A DNA stretch of 64,000 nucleotides from Salinivibrio sharmensis (lineage in GTDB: Bacteria; Pseudomonadota; Gammaproteobacteria; Enterobacterales; Vibrionaceae), in the NCBI RefSeq assembly GCF_001995985.1, contig NZ_MUFC01000003.1, forward strand, positions 1-64,000, read 5' to 3'. Each line of letters starts with the position of its first letter. Position 1 is the stretch's first letter. A program made the position numbers and the translations under genes. This document shows, piece by piece, positions 18,045-30,273 of this stretch. Under the pieces are notes generated by a model. It was not told the DNA's origin and made no database searches. It was given only the letters and a program-made list of their open reading frames with translations.

Positions 18045-18893
18045 ATGAATAAGTCACAAAGCCGTCTTCAACACTACCTATACACCACCATCTTTGGCAC
18101 CGAGACGAAGCACGGGAAAGCATTTGATTTGGCGCTGATTGTGATGATCTTGGCCTCGATGGTGGCGTTGATGCTGGAGTCGATCGCAAGTGTCCATGCT
18201 AGATGGTCACAATGGCTTTATTGGATTGAATGGGGCTTTACCGGCATCTTTACCGTCGAGTATTTACTGCGCCTTTATTGCTCTCCGCGCCCGTCTGCTT
18301 ATGCGCGAAGTTTTTACGGCGTGGTGGATTTACTGGCGATTCTGCCCACCTATATCGCGATTTTTGTCCCGGGGACGACATACCTGATGGTGGTACGCCT
18401 ATTGCGGGTATTGCGTATTTTCCGTGTTTTGAGGCTGATGCGCTTTTTGGAAGACTCCAACATCTTGTTGCGCTCGATGTTGCTGTCATCGCGAAAGGTA
18501 ATGATTTTCTTCTTCTCCGTGGCGATCCTGGTCACCGTCTTCGGCGCACTCATGTACGTGATTGAAGGGCCAGAGAATGGCTTTACCAGTATTCCCTATG
18601 CCATCTACTGGGCTATCGTCACCCTTACCACGGTCGGTTATGGTGATATTGTGCCGCAAACCGATATTGGCAAGGCACTCGCGTCTTTCACCATGTTGAT
18701 GGGCTATTCGATTATTGCCGTGCCCACAGGGATCATCACCGCCGAAATCGGTCAGCAGATGTCACTGCATCGCAACTTGGTAAAATGCCCTAACTGCTCA
18801 AAAAGCGGCCATGAGTCCGACGCCTCATTTTGTAAGCATTGTGGCAGTGAGCTGCCAGAAGCCGATAAGCGCGTGGTTACACCTGGGCTGTAA
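18045..18893 (+). CDS. voltage-gated-type K+ channel with zinc-ribbon tail
   Basis: The 282-residue product has the six-helix layout of the voltage-gated ion channel family: an arginine-studded S4 (RLLRVLRIFRVLRLMRFLED, about 113-132), and a pore with the K+ selectivity filter TLTTVGYGDI (about 192-201). After S6 the C terminus carries CPNC and CKHCG pairs (about 247-267), a likely zinc ribbon. That ending is recurrent in family members but unlike the RCK domain of E. coli Kch. A good ribosome site (AAGG) precedes the ATG. It is convergent with cysS. Confidence 0.85.
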   Translation: MNKSQSRLQHYLYTTIFGTETKHGKAFDLALIVMILASMVALMLESIASVHARWSQWLYWIEWGFTGIFTVEYLLRLYCSPRPSAYARSFYGVVDLLAILPTYIAIFVPGTTYLMVVRLLRVLRIFRVLRLMRFLEDSNILLRSMLLSSRKVMIFFFSVAILVTVFGALMYVIEGPENGFTSIPYAIYWAIVTLTTVGYGDIVPQTDIGKALASFTMLMGYSIIAVPTGIITAEIGQQMSLHRNLVKCPNCSKSGHESDASFCKHCGSELPEADKRVVTPGL

Positions 18894-18953
18894 CACGGCT
18901 TCACGTTGAGTGACACGGCAGGCCTGCGCGTAAAAGCACGAGATACCGATAAC

Positions 18954-18983
18954 AAAAAACGGAGCTAGTCGGCTCCGTTTTTT
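18954..18983. terminator. bidirectional terminator between channel gene and cysS
   Basis: AAAAAACGGAGC (18954-18965) and GCTCCGTTTTTT (18972-18983) form a perfect 12-bp inverted repeat with T runs on both strands. It serves the two convergent genes. Confidence 0.9.
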
Positions 18984-19010
18984 GTGGCTTATTAGGTAAT
19001 AAACAGTTGC

Positions 19011-20411
19011 TTATTTACGGCGCCAGGTGGTGCCTTGCGGGCCGTCTTCCAGCACAATACCCATCGCAGTGAGCGCATCACGCGCGGCATCGGCGGTGGC
19101 AAAGTCTTTGGTTTTGCGAGCATCATTCCGTTTTTGAATGAGCGCCTCTATTTCAGCCACTTCATTATCAGCCCCTGCATCGCCTTGCAGGAAGCTATCC
19201 GCATCTTGCTCGAGTAAACCAAGAATCGACGCTAACTTACGCATTTGCGCACCCAGTGCGGATGCCGCTGCCAAATTATCGCCACGTAAACGGTTAATCT
19301 CACGAGCCATATCGAATAGCACCGAATAGGCTTCTGGGGTGTTAAAGTCATCGTTCATCGCCGCTTCAAAGCGTGCCACGTATTCATCGCCACCGGCAGG
19401 TGCGGCCTGAGTGTCTAAACCGCGAAGCGAGGTGTATAGACGCTCAAGTGCTGAACGGGCTTGGTTGAGGTTTTCATCGCTGTAGTTCAACTGGCTGCGA
19501 TAGTGACCTGAAAGCAGGAAATAACGCACGGTTTCGGCATCATAGTGTGCTAGCACGTCACGGATGGTGAAAAAGTTACCCAAGGATTTGGACATCTTTT
19601 CACGATCAACCATCACCATGCCGCTATGCATCCAGGTGTTAACATATGGGGTGTCATGGGCGCAGCAAGATTGGGCTATTTCATTCTCATGGTGCGGGAA
19701 CTGCAAATCAGAGCCACCACCATGAATATCAAAATGCTCGCCCAAGATCGCAGAGTTCATTGCCGAGCACTCAATGTGCCAGCCAGGGCGGCCTGGCCCC
19801 CAAGGCGACTCCCAGGTCGGCTCGCCAGGTTTCGACATTTTCCACACCACAAAATCGAGAGGACTGCGCTTGGCTGTTTCAACGTCAACGCGGGCGCCTG
19901 CTTGCAGCTGATCGAGAGCTTGCTTCGATAGCTTGCCGTAATCGTCAAACTTGGCCACTTCAAACATCACATCGCCATTATCCGCGACATACGCAAAGCC
20001 ACGCTCAATTAGCTTTTCTACCAGTGCGATGATTTCGTCAATGTAGTCGGTCGCGCGTGGCTCGATGTCGGGACGCGCCATGTTTAAGGCATCAAAGTCT
20101 TGATACATTTCACCGATCAAACGCTCGGTCAATGCATCACAGCTCTCGCCATTTTCCGCCGCACGCTTGATGATTTTGTCATCGATATCCGTGATGTTAC
20201 GGACAAAGGTTAAATCAAAGCCCAAGTAGCGCAAGTAGCGCGCAATCATGTCAAACGAAACAAAGGTACGCCCGTGACCAATATGACAGAGATCATAAAT
20301 TGTCACCCCACACACATACATGCCGATTTTTCCCGGCGTGATGGGTTGAAAGACAGCTTTATCTCGCGTCAGTGAGTTGTAGATCTTTAACGGGGGGGTT
20401 TGCGTCGACAT
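19011..20411 (-). CDS. cysS: cysteinyl-tRNA synthetase
   Basis: This class I synthetase charges tRNA-Cys. Its 466 residues (E. coli 461) show the HIGH motif ([13 protein letters not shown], about 37-49), the zinc ligands (Cys in YVCGVT, Cys in WHIECSAMN, His in [14 protein letters not shown]), and KMSKS ([10 protein letters not shown], about 266). It is monocistronic here, with ppiB on the opposite strand. Identification is secure. Confidence 0.97.
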   Translation of the reverse strand: MSTQTPPLKIYNSLTRDKAVFQPITPGKIGMYVCGVTIYDLCHIGHGRTFVSFDMIARYLRYLGFDLTFVRNITDIDDKIIKRAAENGESCDALTERLIGEMYQDFDALNMARPDIEPRATDYIDEIIALVEKLIERGFAYVADNGDVMFEVAKFDDYGKLSKQALDQLQAGARVDVETAKRSPLDFVVWKMSKPGEPTWESPWGPGRPGWHIECSAMNSAILGEHFDIHGGGSDLQFPHHENEIAQSCCAHDTPYVNTWMHSGMVMVDREKMSKSLGNFFTIRDVLAHYDAETVRYFLLSGHYRSQLNYSDENLNQARSALERLYTSLRGLDTQAAPAGGDEYVARFEAAMNDDFNTPEAYSVLFDMAREINRLRGDNLAAASALGAQMRKLASILGLLEQDADSFLQGDAGADNEVAEIEALIQKRNDARKTKDFATADAARDALTAMGIVLEDGPQGTTWRRK

Positions 20412-20697
20412 AATTATTTGATGACTCGTTACAATAGTGACAATGAGTAAGGTGAAGCAGCTATTACACCTTTTCTACTGGCTTGACGCAAGCCTCTCAC
20501 ACCCGCGACACCCGGTGAAACATTCAGACCAGGCTCACAACTTAGCGTTGAAACTCCCCTTATCGCTTGAGCTAACCGATACCTTTGAATTATTTTTCAG
20601 TGAAGAATCTTTATCGATAAGTATTTATTAGGCAAACTGGCCCTCTGACTGATTGGCACTCACCGATCTTATTGAGACTAACCGAAGTGGCAAAATA

Positions 20698-21222
20698 ATG
20701 ACTGATAACGCAACCCCTTCCGCTCCCCAAGAGGACAAAGTTGACCTCATTTTACGTCAGTGGCACGACGAGCGCCCGGATATCGACCCCAGTCCGATGG
20801 CGATCACGGGCCGACTCGCGCGGGTTTTGGGCAATATTAACCCCAAACTACAACAAGTCTTTGGTCAATATAACCTCAACCCTGGCGAGTTTGATGTGTT
20901 GGCCTCCCTACGACGTGCGGGATCGCCCTATACGTTAACCCCCAACCAGCTGCTCGATGCCCTGATGCTTACCTCGGGCGCGATGACTAACCGTATTGAT
21001 CGCCTCGAACAAAAAGGCTTGGTGTCTCGGAGCCCGGATCCCAACGACCGCCGTGGCGTGTATGTGTCACTGACAGATGCGGGCATGGATTTAATTGATG
21101 ATGCAGTGACCGATCATACTAACAACTTGCACCAGCTCTTGGCAGGTCTTACCGCCAACGAGCAAGCCGAGCTCGCGGTGTTGCTTAAAAAGTTGCTCGC
21201 GCATGTAGAGCCTGCGTCGTAA
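20698..21222 (+). CDS. MarR-family transcriptional regulator
   Basis: The 174-residue protein has a winged-helix core: YTLTPNQLLDALMLTSGAM (recognition region), TNRIDRLEQKGLVSRSPDP and NDRRGVYVSLTDAG (the wing with the DRR motif). MarR proteins are dimeric and usually repress adjacent or distant genes until a small ligand binds. I begin it at the ATG at 20698; a longer frame can start at a TTG at 20653 but has little support. No obvious partner gene adjoins it, so its target is unknown. Confidence 0.85.
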   Translation: MTDNATPSAPQEDKVDLILRQWHDERPDIDPSPMAITGRLARVLGNINPKLQQVFGQYNLNPGEFDVLASLRRAGSPYTLTPNQLLDALMLTSGAMTNRIDRLEQKGLVSRSPDPNDRRGVYVSLTDAGMDLIDDAVTDHTNNLHQLLAGLTANEQAELAVLLKKLLAHVEPAS

Positions 21223-21364
21223 TCACTTCGACGCCGCTTAGCAGTCAGTGAAGGGGACAGGAATGATGATTAATTCCACATCCAGGGGATCTTTGCTTGA
21301 TCAGCGAATACTTTCGGCTAAAATCTGTGATCCTTTTTAGCCAAGCCAATGACAGGATTACATC

Positions 21365-21862
21365 ATGGTGACTCTTCATACCACGTTCGGTGACATCAAA
21401 CTTCGCATGTTTGCAGACGAAGCACCGGCTACGGTCGAGAACTTTTTACAATACTGCCGTGACGGCTTTTATAACGGAACCCTGTTCCACCGCGTGATTG
21501 ACGGCTTTATGGTCCAAGGCGGTGGCATGGCCTCTGGCATGGAAGAAAAAGCAACGCGTGCGCCGATTAAAAACGAAGCGGACAACGGTTTAAGCAACCT
21601 GACAGGCCGCTTGTCGATGGCGCGTACCATGGAACCGCACTCAGCAAGCTCGCAATTCTTTATCAACGTCAATGACAACCTGTTCTTGGATCACAAAGCT
21701 AAGACGCCAGATGGCTGGGGCTACTGTGTGTTTGCCGAAGTGGTTGAAGGAATGGATGTGGTCAACAAGATCAAAGGCGTTGCCACAGGTAACTGGGGTT
21801 ATGTTCACCAGGACGTGCCGGTCGAAGAAGTGTTGATCAATAGCGTGACTATTGAAGACTAA
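21365..21862 (+). CDS. ppiB: peptidyl-prolyl cis-trans isomerase B (cyclophilin)
   Basis: This is a cytoplasmic cyclophilin of 165 residues (E. coli PpiB 164) that speeds proline isomerisation. Signature elements are [33 protein letters not shown] and [14 protein letters not shown]. No signal peptide is present, which separates it from periplasmic PpiA. It heads a ppiB-lpxH block conserved in vibrios, though a terminator lies between the two genes. Confidence 0.96.
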   Translation: MVTLHTTFGDIKLRMFADEAPATVENFLQYCRDGFYNGTLFHRVIDGFMVQGGGMASGMEEKATRAPIKNEADNGLSNLTGRLSMARTMEPHSASSQFFINVNDNLFLDHKAKTPDGWGYCVFAEVVEGMDVVNKIKGVATGNWGYVHQDVPVEEVLINSVTIED

Positions 21863-21878
21863 GATGACACTATCGAGC

Positions 21879-21906
21879 AAGGGTAGCCAAGGCTACCCTT
21901 TCTTTT
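21879..21906 (+). terminator. ppiB terminator
   Basis: AAGGGTAGCC (21879-21888) and GGCTACCCTT (21891-21900) form a tight hairpin with the tail TCTTTTT. Some readthrough into lpxH is likely because lpxH starts only about 40 bases later. Confidence 0.8.
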
Positions 21907-21944
21907 TAATAGCGGCCCATTTGTATTACTGATAAAGCCAACGC

Positions 21945-22676
21945 ATGTCTCATACCCTCTTCATTGCGGATTTACACTTAAGCCCAACACGGCCAGACAT
22001 TACTGACTGCTTTGAGCGTTTTATGCACAAAGAGGCGATAAACGCCGACGCACTTTATGTGTTGGGAGATTTATTTGAGGTATGGATTGGCGATGACGAC
22101 AACAGCCCGTTCCACCAACAAATCAAAGCCGCCTTTTCTGCAGTGACAGAGCGCGGCGTGCCAGTGTATTTCATTCATGGCAATCGCGATTTTTTGATTG
22201 GTCAACGCTTTGCCAAAGAAACCGGCGTGACGCTGTTAAACGAGCTTGAGTGCATCGATTTATATGGCACCCCTACCCTTATCTTGCACGGGGATACCTT
22301 GTGTTTAGAGGATGTTGACTATCAGGCGTTTCGACGCAAAGTCCACCAGCCTTGGTTGCAGCGACTCTTTTTGTGTTTGCCGCTAAGATGGCGCCGTAAG
22401 ATTGCGGCCAAAATGCGCGCAGGCAGTGCCAATGCCAACCAGCAAAAGTCGTCAACCATCATGGATGTCACGCCACAAGAAGTGCAGCACCAGTTGGATA
22501 AAGCGGGAGTGGTTAACATGATTCACGGCCATACTCACCGCCCTCATATTCATCAGTGGCACCAACACGGCACCGCGTACCAACGGATTGTGTTAGGCGA
22601 CTGGTATGATCACGGTTCTGTCTTAATGTGTAGTGCCCAAGGGTGTGACTTACAAAGCCGCGATTTCATCAACTAA
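21945..22676 (+). CDS. lpxH: UDP-2,3-diacylglucosamine diphosphatase LpxH
   Basis: LpxH hydrolyses UDP-2,3-diacylglucosamine to lipid X in lipid A synthesis, at the cytoplasmic face of the inner membrane. It is a calcineurin-like metallophosphoesterase: DLHLS (about 8-12), GDLFEVWIGDDD, HGNRDFLIG, HGDTLCLED and HGHTHRP give the di-metal ligands in order. The length of 243 fits E. coli LpxH (240). Confidence 0.96.
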   Translation: MSHTLFIADLHLSPTRPDITDCFERFMHKEAINADALYVLGDLFEVWIGDDDNSPFHQQIKAAFSAVTERGVPVYFIHGNRDFLIGQRFAKETGVTLLNELECIDLYGTPTLILHGDTLCLEDVDYQAFRRKVHQPWLQRLFLCLPLRWRRKIAAKMRAGSANANQQKSSTIMDVTPQEVQHQLDKAGVVNMIHGHTHRPHIHQWHQHGTAYQRIVLGDWYDHGSVLMCSAQGCDLQSRDFIN

Positions 22677-22708
22677 TAAGCTGTTCAGCTCATCGTTAAG
22701 AGATCTTT

Positions 22709-23185
22709 ATGCAGACTGATTTATGCCCTTGTTGCAGCCATAAACCCTATCAAGACTGCTGCGAACCCATTCATCAAAACCCCGCCAACGCGTCTCACCC
22801 TGAGCAATTGATGCGCGCTCGCTACAGCGCACATCCCAAAGGCTTGGTAGATTTTATTGTTGCGACCTACCACAGTGAATGTGGCGCCGAATCGTTTCGT
22901 GAAGACATTGCCACCATGACCCAACATCAATGGCAGTCACTCGAGGTGCTCGATAGCGAGGTGTTGCAGCAAGGTGAACTTGGCTTTGTGACCTTCAAAG
23001 CCCACTTTATTGCCGACGGTGAGCCTCAGTGCCTCCACGAGCGCTCTCGTTTTGTCAAAGAAACGATCGATGGACAGTTTCAATGGCGATATATCGACGG
23101 AGTCTTCCCCGGCCATTTAAAAGCGGGGCGCAATGATCCTTGCCCATGTGGCAGCGGTCGTAAATTTAAAAAGTGTTGCGGCTAG
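22709..23185 (+). CDS. ychJ: YchJ family SEC-C motif protein
   Basis: The 158-residue protein has Cys-rich zinc-binding motifs at both ends: [13 protein letters not shown] near the N terminus and the SEC-C motif [17 protein letters not shown] at the C terminus. The middle is an NTF2-like domain. The family function is not established; the SEC-C motif resembles that of SecA. It begins 32 bases after lpxH and may be co-transcribed. Confidence 0.88.
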   Translation: MQTDLCPCCSHKPYQDCCEPIHQNPANASHPEQLMRARYSAHPKGLVDFIVATYHSECGAESFREDIATMTQHQWQSLEVLDSEVLQQGELGFVTFKAHFIADGEPQCLHERSRFVKETIDGQFQWRYIDGVFPGHLKAGRNDPCPCGSGRKFKKCCG

Positions 23186-23279
23186 TCGCTGTCGCCCTCT
23201 GACCAAGATCTGGTTAAAAAACAATCAAGAATTCTTTTCCTTGGTCGATACTGTTAGTAAGACCAGAGGAGGATGAATC

Positions 23280-23483
23280 ATGAATTGGCTCGGCAATCTC
23301 AGTCCCGTTTATCGCACACCGCATGCGCCACCGACCAAAGTATGGGCGATTCGAAAACAAGCTCATATTGAGGAGCGCAAGCAGCGTCGCTTAGATGACC
23401 CCAATGATCCTCAACATCACGCTCAGACAGAGCATGAGGAAAACAAAAGAAAAAAAGACGGTGAATTAGATATTTACGTATAA
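23280..23483 (+). CDS. small charged hypothetical protein
   Basis: This 67-codon gene has a very strong ribosome site (GAGGAGG at 23266-23272, 7 bases before the ATG). The product starts MNWLGNLSPVYRTPHAPPTK and then becomes highly charged (IEERKQRRLDDPNDPQHH), with no membrane segment or known motif. It lies between ychJ and the his leader on the same strand. I do not recognise it. The ribosome site and codon pattern make it more likely real than not. Confidence 0.6.
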   Translation: MNWLGNLSPVYRTPHAPPTKVWAIRKQAHIEERKQRRLDDPNDPQHHAQTEHEENKRKKDGELDIYV

Positions 23484-23625
23484 GTTCACCGCCCAGCCGC
23501 TAGGCTGTCGCCACCACAGACAAAAACGCATGGAAAAAATACCGGATCATTGGTTGCAATCTAAGCTGATTTTGATAATGTCAAAAGCAGTTAAATAAAG
23601 TTCTACGTAACGACGGACGACACAA

Positions 23626-23673
23626 ATGACTTCAGCGCTAATGACAATGCATCACCACCATCATCCTGACTAG
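23626..23673 (+). CDS. hisL: his operon leader peptide
   Basis: The 15-residue frame reads MTSALMTMHHHHHPD and stops with TAG. Five consecutive His codons (CAT CAC CAC CAT CAT, from 23650) are the classic sensor of His-tRNA charging. When charged tRNA is scarce the ribosome stalls there and prevents the downstream attenuator from forming. It is shorter in His run than E. coli HisL (seven). A hairpin-plus-T-run follows about 80 bases on, then hisG. Confidence 0.92.
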   Translation: MTSALMTMHHHHHPD

Positions 23674-23751
23674 TCTTTCGGGAGGAATGGTTTCGACTGG
23701 AAGACGAGTAAAAAGCGCTTCCGTCGGTCATTAGCCAGCTAACAGATTCAG

Positions 23752-23789
23752 ACCCTCGGGAGCACCGTCTTCCGAGGGTTTTTTCTTTT
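23752..23789 (+). terminator. his operon attenuator
   Basis: ACCCTCGG (23752-23759) pairs with CCGAGGGT (23772-23779), followed by TTTTTTCTTTTTT. It lies between hisL and hisG, so it is the attenuator. Upstream segments around 23674-23715 (CTTTCGGGAGG and CTGGAAGACG) are candidates for the competing antiterminator pairing. Confidence 0.88.
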
Positions 23790-23821
23790 TTAGCTTTTCA
23801 TTTTTAGACAAGGAAGCACAC

Positions 23822-24718
23822 ATGCAAACACAACGCTTACGTATCGCCATCCAAAAAAAGGGCCGTCTCGCCAAGGAGTGCCAAGAGTTACTCAAACGCT
23901 GCGGGGTAAAAATCAATTACACCGGTGAGCGTTTAGTGGTTCACGCCGAAAACATGCCCATCGATCTGCTACTGGTCCGTGACGATGATATCCCGGGCCT
24001 TATCATGGACGGCGTAGTTGATTTAGGGGTGATTGGCGAAAACGAGTTAGAAGAAGTTCGCCTTGAGCGCATCAAGCTGGGCGAGCCCAGCCAGTACCAG
24101 CTGCTGCGCCGCCTCGACTTTGGCGGCTGCCGTCTCTCTATCGCCCTCGATAAAGACCAAAGCTATAACGGCCCACAAGATCTGGCCAACCAACGCATTG
24201 CCACCACCTACCCCAACATCCTCAAAGCCTACATGGATAAACAAGGTGTGAGTTTTAGCACCTGTATGCTCAATGGCTCCGTCGAAGTCGCGCCACGAGC
24301 AGGACTCGCTGATGCGATTTGTGACCTCGTCTCAACGGGTGCCACCTTAGAAGCCAATGGCTTGAAAGAAGCCGAAGTGATTTTTCGCTCCAAAGCGGTA
24401 TTAATTCAGCGTGAAGGCAGCTTCAGTGAAGAGAAAACCGCATTGATTGAGCGCCTGCTCACCCGCATGCAAGGGGTCATCCAAGCCAAAGAATCCAAAT
24501 ACATCATGCTCCACGCGCCCAGCGAAACCTTAGAGCAAGTGGTCGAGCTACTTCCTGGCGCGGAAGATCCCACCATTTTACCCTTGGCACATGAGAAGAG
24601 CCGTGTCGCTGTGCACCTTGTGAGCACCGAGAATCTGTTCTGGGAAACCATGGAAAAATTGAAGCAGTTGGGCGCAAGCTCAATTTTGGTCCTGCCGATT
24701 GAAAAGATGATGGAGTAA
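23822..24718 (+). CDS. hisG: ATP phosphoribosyltransferase HisG (long form)
   Basis: HisG catalyses the first, feedback-inhibited step of histidine synthesis, joining ATP and PRPP. The 298-residue length (E. coli 299) shows the long, hexameric form with its own C-terminal histidine-binding domain, so no HisZ partner is needed. Motifs: [13 protein letters not shown] at the start, [26 protein letters not shown], and the PRPP-site region [14 protein letters not shown]. It is the first structural gene after the attenuator. Confidence 0.97.
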   Translation: MQTQRLRIAIQKKGRLAKECQELLKRCGVKINYTGERLVVHAENMPIDLLLVRDDDIPGLIMDGVVDLGVIGENELEEVRLERIKLGEPSQYQLLRRLDFGGCRLSIALDKDQSYNGPQDLANQRIATTYPNILKAYMDKQGVSFSTCMLNGSVEVAPRAGLADAICDLVSTGATLEANGLKEAEVIFRSKAVLIQREGSFSEEKTALIERLLTRMQGVIQAKESKYIMLHAPSETLEQVVELLPGAEDPTILPLAHEKSRVAVHLVSTENLFWETMEKLKQLGASSILVLPIEKMME

Positions 24719-24724
24719 ATAGTC

Positions 24725-26041
24725 ATGCGTACTGTGGTCTGGAAATCACTCGGAGAGTCACAAAAAGAAGGCTTAATGCGCCGCCCTGCAATCACAACCG
24801 GCGCCCAAACCCAAGCGAGCGTCGCCGATATTATCGCCGATGTCCGAGAGCGGGGAGATGAGAGCTTAAAGGCATTGACCCAAAAGTTTGATGGTGTCGA
24901 ACTGGATAGCATCAAACTCGACAAAGCAACCTTGGCCGACGCTGAAGCGCGCTTGGATGAAGATATCAAGCTATCCCTACGCCAAGCCTACGATAACATC
25001 AGCACCTTTCACCGTGCGCAAAAAGCGCAGCCGTTGAAAGTCGAAACCATGCCAGGGGTGGTGTGCGAATCCATTACCCGCCCGATTAACCGCGTGGGGC
25101 TGTATATTCCCGGCGGCAGCGCGCCCTTGCCTTCTACCGTCTTGATGTTGGGCGTGCCCGCACAAATTGCCGGCTGCCGCAAAGTGGTGCTGTGTACCCC
25201 ACCGCCGGTGGCCGATGAGATTTTATACTGTGCCAAACTGTGCGAGATTGATGAGATTTATACCCTTGGCGGCGCACAGGCGGTGGCGGCAATGGCCTTT
25301 GGCACTCAAAGCGTGACCAAAGTGGATAAAATTTTTGGCCCGGGTAATGCCTATGTCACCGAAGCCAAACGTCAAGTGAGCCTGGCCGCCAATGGTGCGG
25401 CCATGGATATGCCTGCTGGCCCCTCGGAAGTGTTAGTGATTGCTGATGCTGGCGCAGATCCAGACTTTGTTGCCGCCGATTTACTCAGTCAAGCGGAGCA
25501 CGGCCCCGACTCGCAAGTGGTGCTGGTGACCCCCGCGCCAGAAATGGCAGAGAAAGTGGCGGATGCAGTGCAGCAGCAATTAACCACGCTCAGCCGCGCG
25601 GAGATTGCCAAACAAGCGCTGGGTAGCAGTGTGATTATTATTGCCGATACTCTCACTCAGTGCGTGTCGATTTCTAACCGTTATGGGCCGGAGCACTTGA
25701 TTGTACAAACTCAACAGCCAAGAGATTTATTGCCCCTGTTGGATAACGCTGGCTCGATTTTCTTGGGGGCATACTCGCCCGAGTCTGTGGGTGATTACGC
25801 CTCTGGCACCAATCACGTGCTCCCCACTTATGGCTATACGCGCACCTACAGCAGCCTTGGGCTGGCCGACTTTACCAAACGCATGACAGTGCAAGAGCTT
25901 AGCGACACTGGGTTACAAACACTGGGCCCGACAGTGATGCGTATTGCCGAAGCAGAAGGCTTGGATGCACACCGCCAAGCGGTCGAGATTCGTCTGACTA
26001 AGCTACAACAAACTCAAGCCTCAGAGGACTCGTTAGCATGA
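24725..26041 (+). CDS. hisD: histidinol dehydrogenase
   Basis: HisD performs the last two oxidations from histidinol to histidine with NAD and zinc. The 438 residues (E. coli 434) include the [13 protein letters not shown] and [14 protein letters not shown] segments and the [10 protein letters not shown] motif that carries the catalytic Glu-His pair. Its stop overlaps the hisC start in ATGA. It starts 6 bases after hisG. Confidence 0.97.
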   Translation: MRTVVWKSLGESQKEGLMRRPAITTGAQTQASVADIIADVRERGDESLKALTQKFDGVELDSIKLDKATLADAEARLDEDIKLSLRQAYDNISTFHRAQKAQPLKVETMPGVVCESITRPINRVGLYIPGGSAPLPSTVLMLGVPAQIAGCRKVVLCTPPPVADEILYCAKLCEIDEIYTLGGAQAVAAMAFGTQSVTKVDKIFGPGNAYVTEAKRQVSLAANGAAMDMPAGPSEVLVIADAGADPDFVAADLLSQAEHGPDSQVVLVTPAPEMAEKVADAVQQQLTTLSRAEIAKQALGSSVIIIADTLTQCVSISNRYGPEHLIVQTQQPRDLLPLLDNAGSIFLGAYSPESVGDYASGTNHVLPTYGYTRTYSSLGLADFTKRMTVQELSDTGLQTLGPTVMRIAEAEGLDAHRQAVEIRLTKLQQTQASEDSLA

Positions 26042-27096
26042 GCATCGAAAAACTCGCCCGAGAGCAAGTACAAGCGCTTACTCCCTATCAGTCAGCCCGC
26101 CGTATCGGCGGTAGCGGGGATGTCTGGCTCAATGCCAACGAGTCACCCTTTGACAATGCTTACACCGTAAGCGGCCAAGGACTCAATCGCTACTCCAGCT
26201 GTCAGCCCGATGCATTGATTAATGCCTATGCGGATTATGCCGGCGTAGCAACGAACCACGTCATCACCACTCGTGGCGCCGATGAAGGGATTGATTTGTT
26301 GCTGCGTGCGTTTTGTGAGCCAAACCAAGATAGCGTGCTGATTTGCCCGCCTACCTATGGCATGTATGCAGTCAGTGCGGAAAACCAAGGGATCGCCACC
26401 ACCCAAGTGCCGCTCACCGCCGACTGGCAGCTGGACATGGCAGGGATTGATAGCGCCTTGGAGGCAGACGCCAACATCAAGCTTATCTTCGTGTGTAGCC
26501 CCAATAATCCGACCGGCAATCTGATTAACCGCGACGACATAGAAACGCTACTCACCCGCACTCAAGATCGTGCGATTGTGGTGTTGGATGAAGCCTATAT
26601 TGAATTTAGTCCAGAAGCGACCTGCACCGATTTACTCGCACGCTTTGAGAATCTGGCCATTTTGCGCACCCTATCAAAAGCGTTCGCTCTGGCGGGACTG
26701 CGTTGCGGCTTTACCCTCGCAAGCCCCGCTATTATTAACTTGATGCTCAAGGTGATCCCGCCTTACCCCGTGCCGGTCCCTGTGGCAGACATTGCCGAGC
26801 AAGCACTCTCCGAAGCCGGTTTGGCACGGATGAAATATCAGGTTTTGGATTTGACCGCCAACCGTGCCTATTTGCAAGCCGGTCTCAGTATGCTGCCGGG
26901 CGTTGAGGTGCATCCAGGTTTTGGCAATTATCTGCTCATCACGCTAGATGACGCCGACGCGGTGTTCGCACGTTTAGGGCGTGCCGGCATGATTGTGCGT
27001 CAGACCGCCGTTGCCAACAGCTTGCGCATCAGCATTGGTAATCGTGACGAATGTGAAAAAGTGCTGGCCTTTATCCGCCAGCAACTCAGTGAATAA
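26038..27096 (+). CDS. hisC: histidinol-phosphate aminotransferase
   Basis: HisC is a PLP fold-type I aminotransferase acting on imidazole acetol-phosphate. Its 352 residues (E. coli 356) contain CSPNNPTGN, the DEAYIEF segment with the cofactor-contacting Asp and Tyr, and [15 protein letters not shown] with the Schiff-base Lys (about 215). It overlaps hisD by 4 bases, a sign of translational coupling. Confidence 0.97.
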   Translation: MSIEKLAREQVQALTPYQSARRIGGSGDVWLNANESPFDNAYTVSGQGLNRYSSCQPDALINAYADYAGVATNHVITTRGADEGIDLLLRAFCEPNQDSVLICPPTYGMYAVSAENQGIATTQVPLTADWQLDMAGIDSALEADANIKLIFVCSPNNPTGNLINRDDIETLLTRTQDRAIVVLDEAYIEFSPEATCTDLLARFENLAILRTLSKAFALAGLRCGFTLASPAIINLMLKVIPPYPVPVPVADIAEQALSEAGLARMKYQVLDLTANRAYLQAGLSMLPGVEVHPGFGNYLLITLDDADAVFARLGRAGMIVRQTAVANSLRISIGNRDECEKVLAFIRQQLSE

Positions 27097-27107
27097 GGAC
27101 AACCACT

Positions 27108-28175
27108 GTGAAAGACAAGATTTTATTTATTGACCGTGATGGCACCTTAATTGTGGAGCCGCCTGAAGATTATCAAGTAGATCGTCTGGATAAATTGGCC
27201 CTTGAGCCGCACGTGATCCCCGCGTTGCTGAGCCTGCAAGCGGCGGGTTACACCTTGGTGATGGTGAGCAATCAAGATGGTCTGGGAACCGAGAGCTTCC
27301 CGCAAGCGGACTTTGATGCGCCACACAACATGATGATGGCCCTGTTTCGCTCACAAGGGATCCATTTTGAAGACGTACTAATTTGCCCGCACTTTGATAG
27401 CGATGACTGTAGCTGTCGCAAACCCAAACTAGGCTTGGTGAAAGACTATCTACAGCAAGGCCGAATTGATTTCGCCCAATCGGCGGTGATTGGCGATCGC
27501 GACACCGATATCACCTTAGCGAACAATATGGCGCTACAAGGCATCAAATACCAACGTGACGTGATGGGCTGGCCTCAGATTGTCGAGCGTCTCACCCAGC
27601 AGCCGCGACTGGCCAGCGTCACCCGCACCACCAAAGAAACCGACATTCAGGTGGATGTTAACCTGGATAAGAGTGGCGGCAGTCGCATTGAAACCGGACT
27701 GGGCTTTTTTGACCACATGTTGGATCAAATTGCCACCCACGGCGGTTTTCAGCTCAACGTTCGCGTTAAAGGCGATTTGCACATCGACGACCACCACACC
27801 ATTGAAGATACCGCCCTCGCATTAGGAGACGCACTCAAACGGGCGCTGGGTGACAAGCGCGGCATTGGCCGTTTTGGCTTTAGCCTGCCGATGGATGAGT
27901 GCTTGGCGCAATGTGCATTGGATTTATCCGGACGCCCCTATTTGAAATTTGAGGCCAGCTTCCCGCAGCCACAAGTGGGCGATATGTCGACCGAGATGGT
28001 GGGACACTTCTTCCGCTCATTGACCGACACCTTGGCCTGTACTCTGCACCTGACGGTGTCGGGCGAAAACACCCACCACTTGGTGGAAAGTTTATTTAAA
28101 GCCTTTGGCCGCACTTTACGTCAAGCCATCAAGGTCGAGGGCGATGCCTTGCCAAGCAGTAAAGGAGTGCTGTAA
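27108..28175 (+). CDS. hisB: bifunctional histidinol-phosphatase / imidazoleglycerol-phosphate dehydratase
   Basis: The N-terminal half is a HAD phosphatase (DRDGTLI near residue 9, zinc-binding CxH region [15 protein letters not shown]). The C-terminal half is the dehydratase ([40 protein letters not shown]), together catalysing steps 7 and 9. The 355 residues equal E. coli HisB. This fused form is typical of enterobacteria, vibrios and relatives. Confidence 0.97.
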   Translation: MKDKILFIDRDGTLIVEPPEDYQVDRLDKLALEPHVIPALLSLQAAGYTLVMVSNQDGLGTESFPQADFDAPHNMMMALFRSQGIHFEDVLICPHFDSDDCSCRKPKLGLVKDYLQQGRIDFAQSAVIGDRDTDITLANNMALQGIKYQRDVMGWPQIVERLTQQPRLASVTRTTKETDIQVDVNLDKSGGSRIETGLGFFDHMLDQIATHGGFQLNVRVKGDLHIDDHHTIEDTALALGDALKRALGDKRGIGRFGFSLPMDECLAQCALDLSGRPYLKFEASFPQPQVGDMSTEMVGHFFRSLTDTLACTLHLTVSGENTHHLVESLFKAFGRTLRQAIKVEGDALPSSKGVL

Positions 28176-28774
28176 TGCGCAAACAGACTGTCATTATCGA
28201 TACCGGCTGCGCCAATGTGGCCTCAGTGCGCTTTGCTGTCGAGCGTCTCGGGTATCAAGCCACACTAAGCCGCGATCCGGACGTGGTGCTAGGGGCAGAT
28301 AAGCTCTTTTTGCCCGGCGTCGGCACGGCCAGCGAGGCGATGAAAAACCTCACCGAGCGTGGCTTGGTAGATTTGGTTAAGCAAGTGGAGCAACCGCTGC
28401 TGGGGATTTGTCTTGGCATGCAAATGCTAGGCACTTACTCGGATGAAGGCGACAGTCCGGTAGAGTGCCTCGGCCACATCCCCGCCCCCAACAAGCTGAT
28501 GGATACCGCAGGGCAGCCTCTGCCTCATATGGGTTGGAACCGGGTTGCCACCGTCAATGACCATCCCTTATTCGATGGCATTGCCGCGGGTAGCCACTTT
28601 TACTTTGTCCACAGTTACGCGATGCCGGTCGGCGATTATACCTTGGCACAATGTCATTATGGCCATGCGTTCAGTGCAGCCATCAATCAAGGTAACTACT
28701 TCGGGGTTCAGTTTCACCCCGAGCGTTCGGGCAAAGTGGGCGCGCGTTTGATTCAGAATTTTTTGGAGATGTAA
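28175..28774 (+). CDS. hisH: imidazole glycerol phosphate synthase, glutaminase subunit
   Basis: HisH releases ammonia from glutamine for HisF. The class I amidotransferase triad is visible: Cys in [10 protein letters not shown] (about residue 78) and His-Glu in [12 protein letters not shown] (about 180-182). At 199 residues it is the usual size. Its ATG shares one base with the hisB stop codon (TAATG). Confidence 0.97.
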   Translation: MRKQTVIIDTGCANVASVRFAVERLGYQATLSRDPDVVLGADKLFLPGVGTASEAMKNLTERGLVDLVKQVEQPLLGICLGMQMLGTYSDEGDSPVECLGHIPAPNKLMDTAGQPLPHMGWNRVATVNDHPLFDGIAAGSHFYFVHSYAMPVGDYTLAQCHYGHAFSAAINQGNYFGVQFHPERSGKVGARLIQNFLEM

Positions 28775-30269
<1,495 letters not shown>

Positions 30270-30273
<4 letters not shown>

